A stretch of DNA of 64,000 nt from Ceratothoa steindachneri (Eukaryota > Arthropoda > Malacostraca > Isopoda > Cymothoidae). Each line of letters opens with the position of its first letter. Positions within the stretch are counted from its first letter, which is position 1. Position numbers and translations under genes: made by a program. A model generated the notes under the pieces. That model saw nothing but the letters and a program-made list of their open reading frames with translations. It was not told where the DNA came from and made no database searches. The DNA is taken from positions 83,496,354 through 83,560,353 of the forward strand of contig OZ018335.1 in assembly GCA_963969495.1 (NCBI GenBank), given 5' to 3'. Below are positions 45,173-56,465 of this stretch, piece after piece.

Positions 45173-48100
45173 ACCTACCCAATAACATGCAAACCGAAAT
45201 TACCAATATATCGTTCAACATGCTTGAAAGAGTGGACCAACGCCTCCGAATTCGTCTGAATAAGTTTTTTGACAATGAAGACCCTCATTTAAATGATATT
45301 CTTTTTCAAACTATGTAGAATTAAATTATCATGTTGTGTGATAGGAAAAAAATAAAAATAATGTTACAAAACGTGTCGTGTTTTTTTTTTCAATTTTGAA
45401 AGAGGAAATATTCGCTACGGTTAGATGCAGATCTTCTTTTTGTGAGGGGTTTGGGGTGGGGGCATTTTTGTAGTTCTTTAGAGCGATGATTAATTCTGGA
45501 TTGGCTCTTGAAGACTATGTAAAAGAAAAGTTAATGGGAATAGAAGAAAAGATAGTTGGGCATCTGATAGAAATAGAAACGGTTTTGTTAATTAGTAAGC
45601 TGTAAATAAACAAATATTCGCTTCTGTCCGCTGAAACAATAAAATTAAAGTCTATAAAACTTCGCACACAGAAAAAAAAATTCAAAAGAATAGCGTCATC
45701 GAAATTCAATATAAATTATTTTATATGTATAATAGAAGTCTTACTAGTATTCAAATACTGTTTCAATTGATTTTAAATTATCAGTTATCATTATACATAA
45801 ATTTGTCTTAAAATTAATTAGATTAGAATAATAGTTATTTCCAACAAAACAGTCTCTTTCTTTTTTTCTTAGAAATGGTATAATATATGCATATAAGATT
45901 TTAAAAATATTTCGAAGAAGAAAAAATGGAAAAGGTCGAGAGCGTTGGAATAGATCGGGAAGTTATTAAGTTTAAGAAAGACAAAAAAATTATGTAGGAA
46001 GTATCATTATTCCTTGAGAGTGAAGCAATGTTGGCGTAATTAAAGCGTGAATGAAAATCAGTTAACTGAAACGAATAATATGGTAACTCTTGCATTTGAA
46101 TACACCTGCGAAATTGATTTCGTTTCTCTGAAAAATAAAGTTGCCTATTTCATAATGTAAATGTCTCATTAGGTTTTTTCTACCAATACCAGTTTTATCA
46201 ACGCAACGCGATGTATTGAGTAGGTGAGACAAGATAATAATTCCTGCAATATTTGTTTTGAAATTAAAGATACTCGCAGTATAATAGAAATTTGATCTTT
46301 TAATTATCTTTATGTTCTATCAGGCAAATAGCCTTTTCACCATTTTCTATTCATTGCAAACTTGAAGTTGGACAAATGCTTTGGGAATACTTCTCCAAGA
46401 AATCCAAACCATGGAAAGCTACATTAAGAGAAAAAGAAATTGGAATTTTATTAAGCTTTTAAATATGATGACAACAAACGCAAAGGCCATTAGTAAATAT
46501 GTAGCAAGAACCGATAGAAATTATATCTAATGATTAAAAATTATTATATCATAACTCCGTCTTTCCTTGATATTTGTAAAAACTCCAGTAAGAAGTTAAT
46601 TACTAGGATAAGGCCAGATAACTTGTTTTGTGGGCCCCTTTTTTCACGTGACAACCTTTCGAGCTTTATTTACTCGTCTTCAGCTCCTAAAACTTCTAAA
46701 TTTATGATGATCAAATGATACCTAATATAAAAAAGACATAAGTATGTATAAAGTAAATAGAAAGAATTCACTTTAAGTGAAAAGCAGAAATACCATAAAA
46801 TCAATATTAGATTAATGAAAAGTAAAATACCAAAAACTGCAAAATTTAACACAAGGTCTCATGGAATTCAAAGAGATATAAAAAACACTATTAGAAACTA
46901 TATTGCACTCAAAAAAGTCAAATTCAAATAATTAATTACAAGGAACTTTAAATAAGATATTAACAACCCGTATATGAACCGACCTAACAGGAGATCAAAA
47001 AGTAAACAAAAAGAAACTAAATTATTCGTTTTATTTTGGTAGCTACATTAATGATAGTTGTTAACGAGCGTAGATTGATTGGTTGGTTTTGAAATGGAAC
47101 TGACCAGGGCATTTTGCTGATAAAAAAACACAAAATGGACGAAAAGATACCAAAAGGGAACACCTTGATTCAACAAGAGACCAATAAGTTTACGCCCTTT
47201 CTATAGATTACAGCGGGATCACATTGCGTTATACCAGGAGTAACCCAGCAAACTAGATCACTGGTCAGTGATGAGTGAAACCTTCTCGGGAAGCCTTTGC
47301 CCATCAGTAGTAAGAAAGATGATGATGAGCATGGTGTGTGTGTGTGTGTTTCAACGGCAATGATAACTTCAGAAATAAAGCGGCCACGCTTCGCTACTAA
47401 GATTAAAATTAAAAATCTAAAATAAGCAGCCATAGTTAAATTTTTATATACTAGTATTTCCTGAACTTCGCCAATTATAATAATTTTAAAAAGGAACTCT
47501 AAACTAAATTTCACCCATATCAAAATATCACGTTGCGTAATATAGTTATTGAAGAATATATATAAAAATAAATTTTCTGAACTTCACCATTTGGATTTCT
47601 TTGGATTTTAAAAAATTCACAAAATTTCGATACTTATATTTATTTCTGAACTTTGATAAAATACACATAAGTCATAACCAAACTAAGATGAAATTATTAT
47701 TCCAATACTCAAAAAAATTCATTTCTTAAATTATAGTTAGTGATGAAGATAGTCAAATGGTTGGTTAAAATTGTGAGCAGACAAAATAATTACGCAATTT
47801 ATACTTTCTTATTAAGTTCGTGATAAAATTAATTATAGAAACTTTTTGATATCTGTGTTCTCTAATTCTTAATATTTCTAACATCTAATATTTGACCACT
47901 TACTACACAAATTCCTTAACCGAAAAGGACATTGAAAACCTTCTGAACAATAGAAAAGCAATGCATGAATGGAAGTAGGGAGAAACATATTTTCAAAATG
48001 AAATCACTATTGCATTTTTATTAAAGATCCAATTATCTCATTGATATTAAATCAAATGTATCCATAGTTGTCAAGAAATAAAAGAAAAACAAAACGTTAA

Positions 48101-48375
48101 AAACTGAAACGATGAGACGAAAAAGGAGAATGAAAAAGTTCAAGAATAATAAATATTTTGTGAGTAGAGATAAGCTTTCGTCGTCCCTCGATAGGCAGTG
48201 AGCAGACAGCACGACACATGAAGAACATCCAGAGACAATCCCTTACAAAAGGGCAATTAATCAACACAGTCGCTCTAAAGTTCCTTGGATAGTCTATGAT
48301 AAGCATCAAATCGTGACTCAAATTTGCATAGTGAGGCCATCTGAACTTATGTATGTGATGATCCTCATTAACCAG
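45173..48375. other. AT-rich non-coding stretch
   Basis: No gene recognised. At 46640-46686 the minus strand reads CTGAAGACGAG..GCTCGAAAGG, similar to the start of PLE terminal blocks. A (GT)n run of about 7 units is near 47336-47350. Confidence 0.5.
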
Positions 48376-48379
48376 GAAT

Positions 48380-48880
48380 AGAAGTTCCTATGGTTGTGAT
48401 TTAATTAATCGTTGAAGTGTATCCTATTGTTGCTATTTAAGTAGTCTTTAAAGCGCATTCTATGGTTGTGATTTAATTAGTCGTTGAAGAGTATTCTATT
48501 GTTGTGATTTATCTAGTCGTAGAATGATCTCATATCGGTGTGATTTAAGTAGTCATTGAATGACATACAATGATTGTGATTTAACTAGTCAATTAAGGGC
48601 ATCCAATAGTTGTGATTTAACTAGTCAATTAAGGGCATCCAATAGTTGTGATTTAACTAGTCAATTAAGGGCATCTAATAGTTGTGATTTAAGTAGTTTA
48701 TGAAAGGCATCCAATGGTTGGGATTTAAGTAGTTATTTAAGTAGTGATTTAAGTAGTTAGTTAACGGCATCTTAGGGTTGTGAGTTATGTCGTCGTCTAA
48801 GGGCAGTCACTGGTTGTGATTTAAATAATCTTTGAAGGGCAACCTATGGTTTTGTTAAAGTAGTCTTTTAATGATGTCGT
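48380..48880 (+). repeat. Minisatellite with a unit of about 37 bp
   Basis: About 13 units of the type GTTGTGATTTAACTAGTC followed by AATTAAGGGCATCCAATA. Three neighbouring units at 48574-48680 are almost identical, others are diverged. Confidence 0.9.
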
Positions 48881-49112
48881 ATAGCTGTGTTATAATTAAT
48901 CGTCAGAAGCGGTAGACCCGACTTAAGGAAGGAATCGCCCCAAAGGTACACTGCAAGGTAAGTTGCAGAATGAAGCAAAAAAACACACCAAGGAAATCCG
49001 CAAGACAAAACCAACCAAAGAATCGAAAACATCAAGGCACAACAGAGGCGCAAGAGCCCCAACAAAAAAAAACTGAGGAATAAAGATTGAGAATCAAAGA
49101 GTTGGCTAGTCA
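48881..49112. other. Non-coding spacer before the solo LTR
   Basis: Nothing recognised; the 123-aa minus frame 48868-49239 crosses the LTR boundary and has no domain. Confidence 0.5.
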
Positions 49113-49117
49113 CCCAG

Positions 49118-50686
49118 TGTCGTAGAATGTCCCCCCCTTTTTGTTCTAAGAGTGCTAAGAGTGCTAATATATTGATATCTAAATATCTTAACGAACAGAG
49201 CCGTTCCAAAACACGTAAGGATATAAGAGAAACACACAATAATCCCCAAATAAACTTATATTTTAACTTTAACCATTGAATTTACAACATCTAAACATTT
49301 AATACAGCAATACTCTGAATATTATCCTAAACAAGAATTAATTAAATTAGTTTGACCCTCAAAAATTGGTTAATTTCTCTACACACAACAATAATATAAG
49401 ATTTAGGCTTACGGACTCTACTGGGATTTAAAAGGCCTCAGGAATGTTATTAACTCACGACGCGTGCCGTCTGGCCAGATGTAGATGGGCGAGATCACGC
49501 GGTCGTTTTGGTGAGGGTAGCAGCTGGGAGGTTCACACGGTATTCCGGGTAAGGGGGGGTTCTTCACCGACGAAAACAATTACAGAGCTTAATGCAACAC
49601 CACGGTAGTCGTGGTCTCTCTGGCGAGAGGAAGTCGAACTTGGTTCTTAAACCAAAGTTAACTTGGAGTGCGGTGTGACCACCGAGTAACGAGCTCGGTG
49701 AGGAGCTTTTCTCCTTCGTTACTTAATTCCTTATGGACGAGGACTAAACTCGGGGAAGGTCTTCTTCAAGGGCTAGGATAACGGAGGGGGATTTCTCTGG
49801 CAAGAATAAGTTACTTGAAGTTGGGTTTGGTAACCAGGAACTAGCTCGAGGATAAGCTTCTTCTTTGTTTCAACCTTCCTCAAGGGCGAGTATAACGGAG
49901 GGGGGGTTTCTCTGACGAAAAAAATTTGAACTTGGTTCCTTTCCAAGTTAACTTAGGAGTTCGGTGTCGGCACCGAGTAACGGGCTCGAGGGTGGAGCCT
50001 TTTCCTTCTTTCTTTAATTAATTCCTCAAGGACGAGGAATACCCCTGGTGTTTAAGGTGCACCAGGATATGAGGAGTCTCTCTGGCAAGAGTAAGTTGAA
50101 CTTAACAAAGTTAACCTAATGTTTGGTTTGATAACCAGGGACTAGCTCGAGGATGAGCTTCTTCTTAGCCCCTTGAGGTAGGTAGCCCTGCCTCTCTTGC
50201 AGGGTACTTCTTGGTCTGGTGACCCAAGTAAACTACCTCTCTAGTCTCGGTAGCTTGGTTTTGATTCGAGGACTTCGTCACCTAGAGACTGACGTATACT
50301 ACCTCGATTTTCCTCAGTGTTCCTCATTTATATCTAGTCACCCCACTGGGGGAGTGGTGAGGGGGGGAAGGGGCTTGAGGACGGCCCCAGGAGAGTTATT
50401 ATGCCAACGGTTTTTCCCACCGAGTCTTACATCGGCTCCTTGTTAGCCTTCGAGCTCGGGAGAAACACGTCTCTAATTTCTTATTTGACGTGAAACTGGA
50501 ACTCACTCTCCTGGGGAAGATCTTGCATTTTGACCTTAAGGGTCTTTCATAGCGCTGAAATAGGCAACGTTGCGGTTACGCACTGGACTCGCCGATGCCT
50601 GGGGCGGATGTCTTTGCGGTAACCGCCTTGTGACTGCACCACAAGTGAACGGTTGTTTGGGGGGGGGGGATGACGATTTCCCTACA
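49118..50686. mobile_element. Solo LTR with 5-bp target duplication
   Basis: Starts TGTCGTAGAATGTC and ends GATTTCCCTACA. CCCAG lies directly on both sides (49113-49117 and 50687-50691), the 5-bp duplication expected of Gypsy or BEL elements. At 1569 bp it is a long LTR. Positions 49600-50190 hold two tandem copies of an approximately 295-bp compound unit (CACCGAGTAACGRGCTCG at 49681 and 49972; ACTAGCTCGAGGATRAGCTT at 49840 and 50141). The interior element is gone, implying recombination between the two LTRs. Orientation not determined. Confidence 0.8.
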
Positions 50687-50691
50687 CCCAG

Positions 50692-51790
50692 CAACTAACT
50701 CTAACTCTTACTCATTCATCTTCACCACTATATCATAACTATCCTATCCACTGTACTACGACTATTCACTTAAAAAATTTCTACCTTTTTTAAAGACGTA
50801 AGACGTAAGACGTGCTAGGTATCAAATGATTTGGGTGTGTGGTACTATGTTGATGAGTATAATATGAAACGGAGGAGAAAAAGGTATATATATTAAGCTT
50901 CAGAAACTCACCAGAAAAGCAAAGATGACAAACATATAAATCCAAATAATTATAAAACTAAAAATAACAAATACAAACAGAATAAAAAGTAAATAAATAA
51001 ATAAAACTTTGAATCATTAGTTGTATACGAAATACATTTGTATGTTAGGGTATAAGTTTGATTGGTTTTGATGTTTGTTTTTGAAATTGCGATTGCCTGA
51101 GCAGCATTAGGCCAATTTATGGATTTGATGGTTTTTAGGCAACAGTAAATTTGTAGAAACATCTTTTTTTTATTTTCGGGAGAAAAAATCGTACTTTGTA
51201 AGTGAACTGCTAAAGCAACGAGAGATTATTTTCTCTAATAATATCGTAAATGTTTTTTTTTCAGATAATCAAGAAATTGATAACTCATATTAGGGTATTT
51301 AATTTAAGAATACAGTTTTACGGGAAGAGAGAGATCATAACAATAAAAATTACCGAAAGCATATCCTCTCTGGAATATTTCCAGTCGTACAACTTTCGCA
51401 ATGGAAGAGCTACCAATAGAAAATTTGCCACAATAAGACCTATTACTTAGATATCACACAAAATAGGTTAATTTGTATGATAAAAAATAGCTTTTTGGGA
51501 ATAATTAATCAAAGCAAGCATTTGTTTTACCATATATCCTAAATGCTGATACGAAGCAAGTTTTTGAAGAGGTTTTATTTTTGCGTATTAAAATATCTTC
51601 ATCTATATCTTTTTATATATATATTTTATAATATGTAGATCTTTTATCAAATTTAAATTTGTGATATCTTACCTAACGGGCAACCCTCTAATCTAACAGA
51701 GCCACCTCGGAAGTTCTGGTCCGGACAGCAGATGAATACAGTCACTCGTAAAGCAGTCTAAGTGTTTAACCTCGGTGCCCATATCTCTCC
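50692..51790. other. AT-rich non-coding stretch
   Basis: GACGTAA is repeated three times at about 50795-50815. No element recognised. Confidence 0.5.
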
Positions 51791-51794
51791 ATTT

Positions 51795-52540
51795 TGTGTG
51801 TATGTCCTAGTTCATCTATGTTTGTGATCAAGACCATTTTCATTATTGGGGATTCGTTATTAAGCAGAATTGTCACATTTAGGCTGATAAAAATCTCAGG
51901 AAGATTGTTGAAAAGCCACTGCATCCACAAAAGGTCACTGTTTCTTGTGCCTTTTTTGCTAGGCGAAGCATTGGGCCGTATTTCTTCAAAAATGATGCCG
52001 GGAATTCTGTTACGGTGACAGGCGAGCGATACAGTGCCATGATAACCAACATTTTATGACCTGAATTGAATTCTATGGATGTCGAAGATTTGTGGTTTCA
52101 ACAGGACGGCATCACATGCCACACAACCAATGCAACAATGGCTCTATTGAATGAGAAGTACCCAGGTCGCATCATCTCTCGAAACAGCGAGGTCAATTGG
52201 CCAACACAATCGTGTGATTTGACGCCTTTAGATTTCTTTCTTTGGGGTCATCTCAAAAGTAAGGTCTATGCCAACAAGCCAACAACAATTTAACAGCTGA
52301 AGGATGAGATAATAAGGCATATTGGTGAGATCTAGAACCAACTATGCAGAGACGTCATCAAAAATTTTGACCATCGAATGGAGGTTTGCCGCCGAAGCCT
52401 TGGCGGACATTTAGGTGATATTATTTTTCACACATAATTGCCATTACTCAAATAATAGGGTCCAATAGTGAAATCAATAAATTTTCACAAATAATAGTTT
52501 TATTTACTGCTAACTTCCATCCGTCTTAATGGAATACCCT
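51795..52540 (+). mobile_element. rosa-type (DD41D) mariner, copy 2, 5'-truncated
   Basis: Same family as 21481-22764. The 5' half is missing; what remains begins in the DDE domain. 52066-52293 reads MNSMDVEDLWFQQDG, RIISRNSEVNWP and DLTPLDFFLWGHLKSKVYAN; the second and third D are separated by 41 residues. The protein ends GGHLGDIIFHT-stop at 52436. The right end AATGGAATACCCT (to about 52540) matches the copy 1 inverted repeat. Frameshifts and stops present. Confidence 0.85.
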
Positions 52541-52544
52541 TTAT

Positions 52545-53420
52545 CTTTCACTCTGTTTAAGAGTTTGGAACTTTATTTTAAAGACATATTTTCTCATTTT
52601 CTATAACAGCTATTTAGTAAGTCTTTACAAAAAGTGCATTAATTATTTCACTGATTTGATAAAGATGATTAATGCATATATGAAAAAGAATAGATCCAAA
52701 ATTCTTCAATGTACTCATATCTTTGCTGCCAATTGAATGGACATTGGCTTTTGTAGTACTGATGAAGGATGTAAGAAAAAGAGTCAGAGTTAAAAAATGA
52801 ATAATATTTTGAAACGGCTAGAGATAGAATAGTCTCGCTTAAGGAAATGGGGTGGGTCTCATTGCTACTCTGTATAATTAAGGTTATTCACCTTATTCTT
52901 CTAAAACCTATCTGCAATGAAAAGCCCTAGACCAATATTAGTTCCACTCATTTCAAACACCTTTTTCTAATACCACTTTTTTTTCCAAAAATAAATTTAC
53001 AGAATTACAATAATAATGGCTGTTTATTACATTCCGCTCCTAATCTAGGAAATATCTTTACGCTTCGAAATTGACTCTCTTCAGTATAACATTTGTGAGA
53101 GCAAGCAAAAGGCCTTCACTTGGTAATGCATATATATTCTAAATTTTCGTTAAATTTCTTATGACATCATCAAAGAAACTAAACAATAGAAATTCACAAC
53201 TGGCATTATACATGTATATATGTGTTGAGAAGAAAAGAATAGTGGGGAGTTCAGATTATGGGGAAGATGGAATTTGAAATAATCCAATGACATTAGGTGG
53301 TTTGACTTTGTGCACATAATGATTGAACATTTTGTCACACCAAGAGTATATTGTATAACTTTCTTTGTCAGATTAAAAATTCTTTTTTTTTTCTATTGTA
53401 TAAATATTCGCTCCTTAAAT
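52545..53420. other. AT-rich non-coding stretch
   Basis: No gene or element recognised. Confidence 0.5.

Positions 53421-53423
<3 letters not shown>

Positions 53424-53494
<71 letters not shown>
53424..53494. repeat. (TA)n microsatellite
   Basis: About 35 TA units immediately left of the SINE. Confidence 0.97.
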
Positions 53495-53498
<4 letters not shown>

Positions 53499-53506
53499 GT
53501 ATTTTT

Positions 53507-53803
53507 AAAGGCCCAAGGAAATGAAAATTGGTGACACAACCCGGAAAAACACTTAGTGATAGGCTTAGTGAGCGCTTAGTAATACATGTTCAAATCCAAC
53601 TTCTTTATTTATTTTCATATAACGGTTAAAATAGTTTTTCCTATCTTTTTGTTCTCTACGTTTCCCATTTTTCTTCTTAAGCTTTGATTGGTTCACGTAA
53701 TATTCTCCTAAGTGTTTTTCCGGGTTGTGTCACCAATTTTCATTTCCTTTGGCCTTGAAAAATACATCTATAAAAAATCACGCGTCATGTGATTTTCAAT
53801 TTA
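53507..53803 (+). mobile_element. tRNA-derived SINE, copy 2, with long inverted arms
   Basis: 53507-53554 and 53709-53756 are reverse complements over 48 bp with one mismatch. Between them lie a tRNA-like head with B box TGTTCAAATCC (53587-53597) and the body shared with 18965-19182. The tail continues after the right arm to GCGTCATGTGATTTTCAATT (53803), as at 18853. Copy 1 lacks the left arm, so the arm is an extra inverted tail rather than an ancestral terminal repeat. Confidence 0.7.
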
Positions 53804-55904
53804 TATGTGTCATAGATAACGAATACTTGATTGGTAGCTCAAAATCGGGTGATTCCTTAGTCGGGCTAGCCAGCAAAAAACAAAAATAGTTCTTATTTCT
53901 TTATTTTTAAAGATATTCTACCTAAATTTGGCATGGAGCACCCTGGGACAAATATACTTTGAGCTGTAAAGTCAAATATTTATTCGAGGAAAAGATTCGG
54001 CGTGACGAACGAAAGTGTGACATATTTAATGAAAAAGAAAAAAATAAAATCTTATATTTATAACCGATGTTGGTTATATTCAATTCAATTTTATTTAGAG
54101 TATAGCATGTTCATACCATAACTGAAATAAAACATATCTCATGAAACCTTTCATATATTTTTACGATTTGCATCAAAATAATGTTATTTACCATAAATGG
54201 ACAAATTTATACCATAACTGAAATAAAACATATCTCATGAAACCTTTTATATATTTTTACGATTTGCATCGAAATAATGTTTTTTAACATAAATGGACAA
54301 ATTTATAAATTCAATGTCCTCTCCACAAAGCCAAAGTTTGGGGATTAAAATTGACCTTCTCATTTATTAGAGCCACAAAAAATCGAGAAATAACACATTT
54401 AACCCAAGGACAAGACAAAAGTGAATTTTTTTTACACAGTGTAATCACAGTAAATTACTCTATAAAAATACACACTATTACATTTTGTGCAGCGTAATTT
54501 CATCCTTTTTACTATTCTAGATTTTATTGGCATACACCTTAGCACAATTAGCATAGACTCTCATACCTTGGTAGTTTGAACAGTGATAACTGACATCTTA
54601 ATCCGTATTTATTATGTTTCCGGTACGAAGAGGCTGATATTCATATGATGAATTTGGAAGGAATACAGGGAAAATTATATGAGGATTCTGATCGGAAATA
54701 TTAGATATAATAAATACTACTTTCAGTTTGTTTATTGGTTATCTTTCAAAAAATTGATGTCCAGGAGAGAGTTAATTTCTTTTTTTAAGTTTTCTATTTC
54801 TAAAATTATGTTAAGCAATACTTAATGTTATAAAAATTAAACTACATCTGCCGATCTTATTCATTCGTATTTGGGGTGGGGGAGAGGCATTTGGTGGTAA
54901 TATGCCTGACTTAAATACTTTTCAGATGTCATGCCTCCTACTTCTGATACAAATAATTTCGCCTTTATGAAACTTTAAAAAACTTGTACAATTTTCATCC
55001 AGTCTTTGTTAATTGCTTAACTATTGATACATCGTTAGGATTTAATTATTCCTAAGTCCTAGTTCACGTTTACAGTAGGAATTCAGTTGTTATATTATAT
55101 CATGAAGTTTGGTCTCTTTTTTTTCTTAATATAACTTTCTCATAAACACGTTTTATGGTAAAGATTTTTCAGAATTTGCTTTACTTTACTTTATAACTTT
55201 AACTAACTCCACTATACTTAGTATTACGCATTCTATAACTCAAAAATGATAACTGGAAGTTTTCTGGTGTGAAAAGGGGGGCGCTTACTCCTTGGGTTTG
55301 CATGTGTTTTTACGTTCCTATGAATTCTTATGTTCACAAGAATTTAGGCCTTGATACAAATAAAGCCATGGTAGACTTGCTCTGACTGTACTCAAGTGCT
55401 TTGAGCCAGACCTAATTGCGGAAGCTAAATACCGCGTACATAATTGTACGCAGAAATACTCCGACACCAGCTGCGTATCTCTCGTATCTCTGAATGCACC
55501 TCTTGATCTCCAAAACAAATTATATTAAAAGAATGACACTTACAAATATCAAAGAAACTAAAACTTTTTAACAAGAACGATCATATGTAAAGATAAACTC
55601 TACAATTTGGCGAATCGTAAAGAATAAATTCTTATATAATCTCTTAAAGGACAAAAAGAGGTTACCTCCCTTTATTATGAATTTGTTTTGGTAAAGCTTA
55701 AAGGTAAGCTTGTCGAAAATCTTCATAAAAATTATTTTTCCAACACGGCATTAAACCTTCTTCACAAATTGGGGAGGAGGTAGGTTTCTTACACTAACAC
55801 TTCCAATTAAAATATCAGCTAATGTTATGACATTGACAGTACCATTGTAGAATTCATCTCTATTTACTTGTTTTATATTTTAAGCTCTTAGATGACCTTA
55901 TCCA
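53804..55904. other. AT-rich non-coding stretch
   Basis: Contains the 96-bp tandem duplication listed separately. No gene recognised. Confidence 0.5.
54113..54305. repeat. 96-bp tandem duplication
   Basis: ATACCATAACTGAAATAAAA at 54113 and 54209 starts two copies that differ at only a handful of sites. Confidence 0.9.
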
Positions 55905-56465
55905 AATAATAATAATATCTTCGTTCTCTTCACTTTATCCACTCTTACGTGGGGTCGGTATTTCTGACAAGTCTCCTCCACTCGCTACCGTTCTGTGTAT
56001 CTTTTCTTGTGAGTCCCTTTTTTCCAGATCTTCCCTAATATTTTTCATCCAAGGTCTTATCAACCTTCCGCGGTTACAATTTCCTTTTACCTCCATCTAC
56101 TTGACCCTCTTTCCTACATAGTCATTCTTTCGTCTCATCACGTACCCATCCTACTCTAGTATCATTTCGTGTATTTTCATTGAAATTTAGGTCACTTTTA
56201 TTGTTCCTCTTATTTGTTCATTCTGGTGCTTATCCATCGTCGACACTCCAGAGGTCCACCTCAGCATTTTCATCTCAGTGACTTTCAGTTTCCTCTCTTA
56301 GGTCTTCTTTATTACGTAAGTTTCCGCTCCGTATAACAGTGCTGGTCTAACCACTGATTTATATACTTTTCCCTTCTGCTTATCTTAATCCTTTTGTTAT
56401 ATAGTCTCCAGTGTGTCTTCTTCCAATTATTCCATCCTGTTTTGATTCTATGGGCAGTCTCAGGG
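55905..56465 (-). pseudogene. RTE-like LINE, C-terminal fragment
   Basis: Minus strand reads RIKTGWNNW, KGKVYKSVVRPALLYGAET then a K-V-T-E-M-KMLRW segment, VSTMDKHQNEQIRGT, GWVRDERKNDYVGKRV and NCNRGRLIRPWMKNI. This is the RT thumb and C-terminus of the RTE-like LINEs common in invertebrates. Only about 185 codons remain, with stops. It abuts the plus-strand LINE at about 56465. Confidence 0.7.

Noticed and set aside
48868..49239. 123-aa minus-strand frame as a membrane protein gene
   Set aside because: Hydrophobic by AT-rich composition and it crosses the solo LTR boundary and its target duplication.
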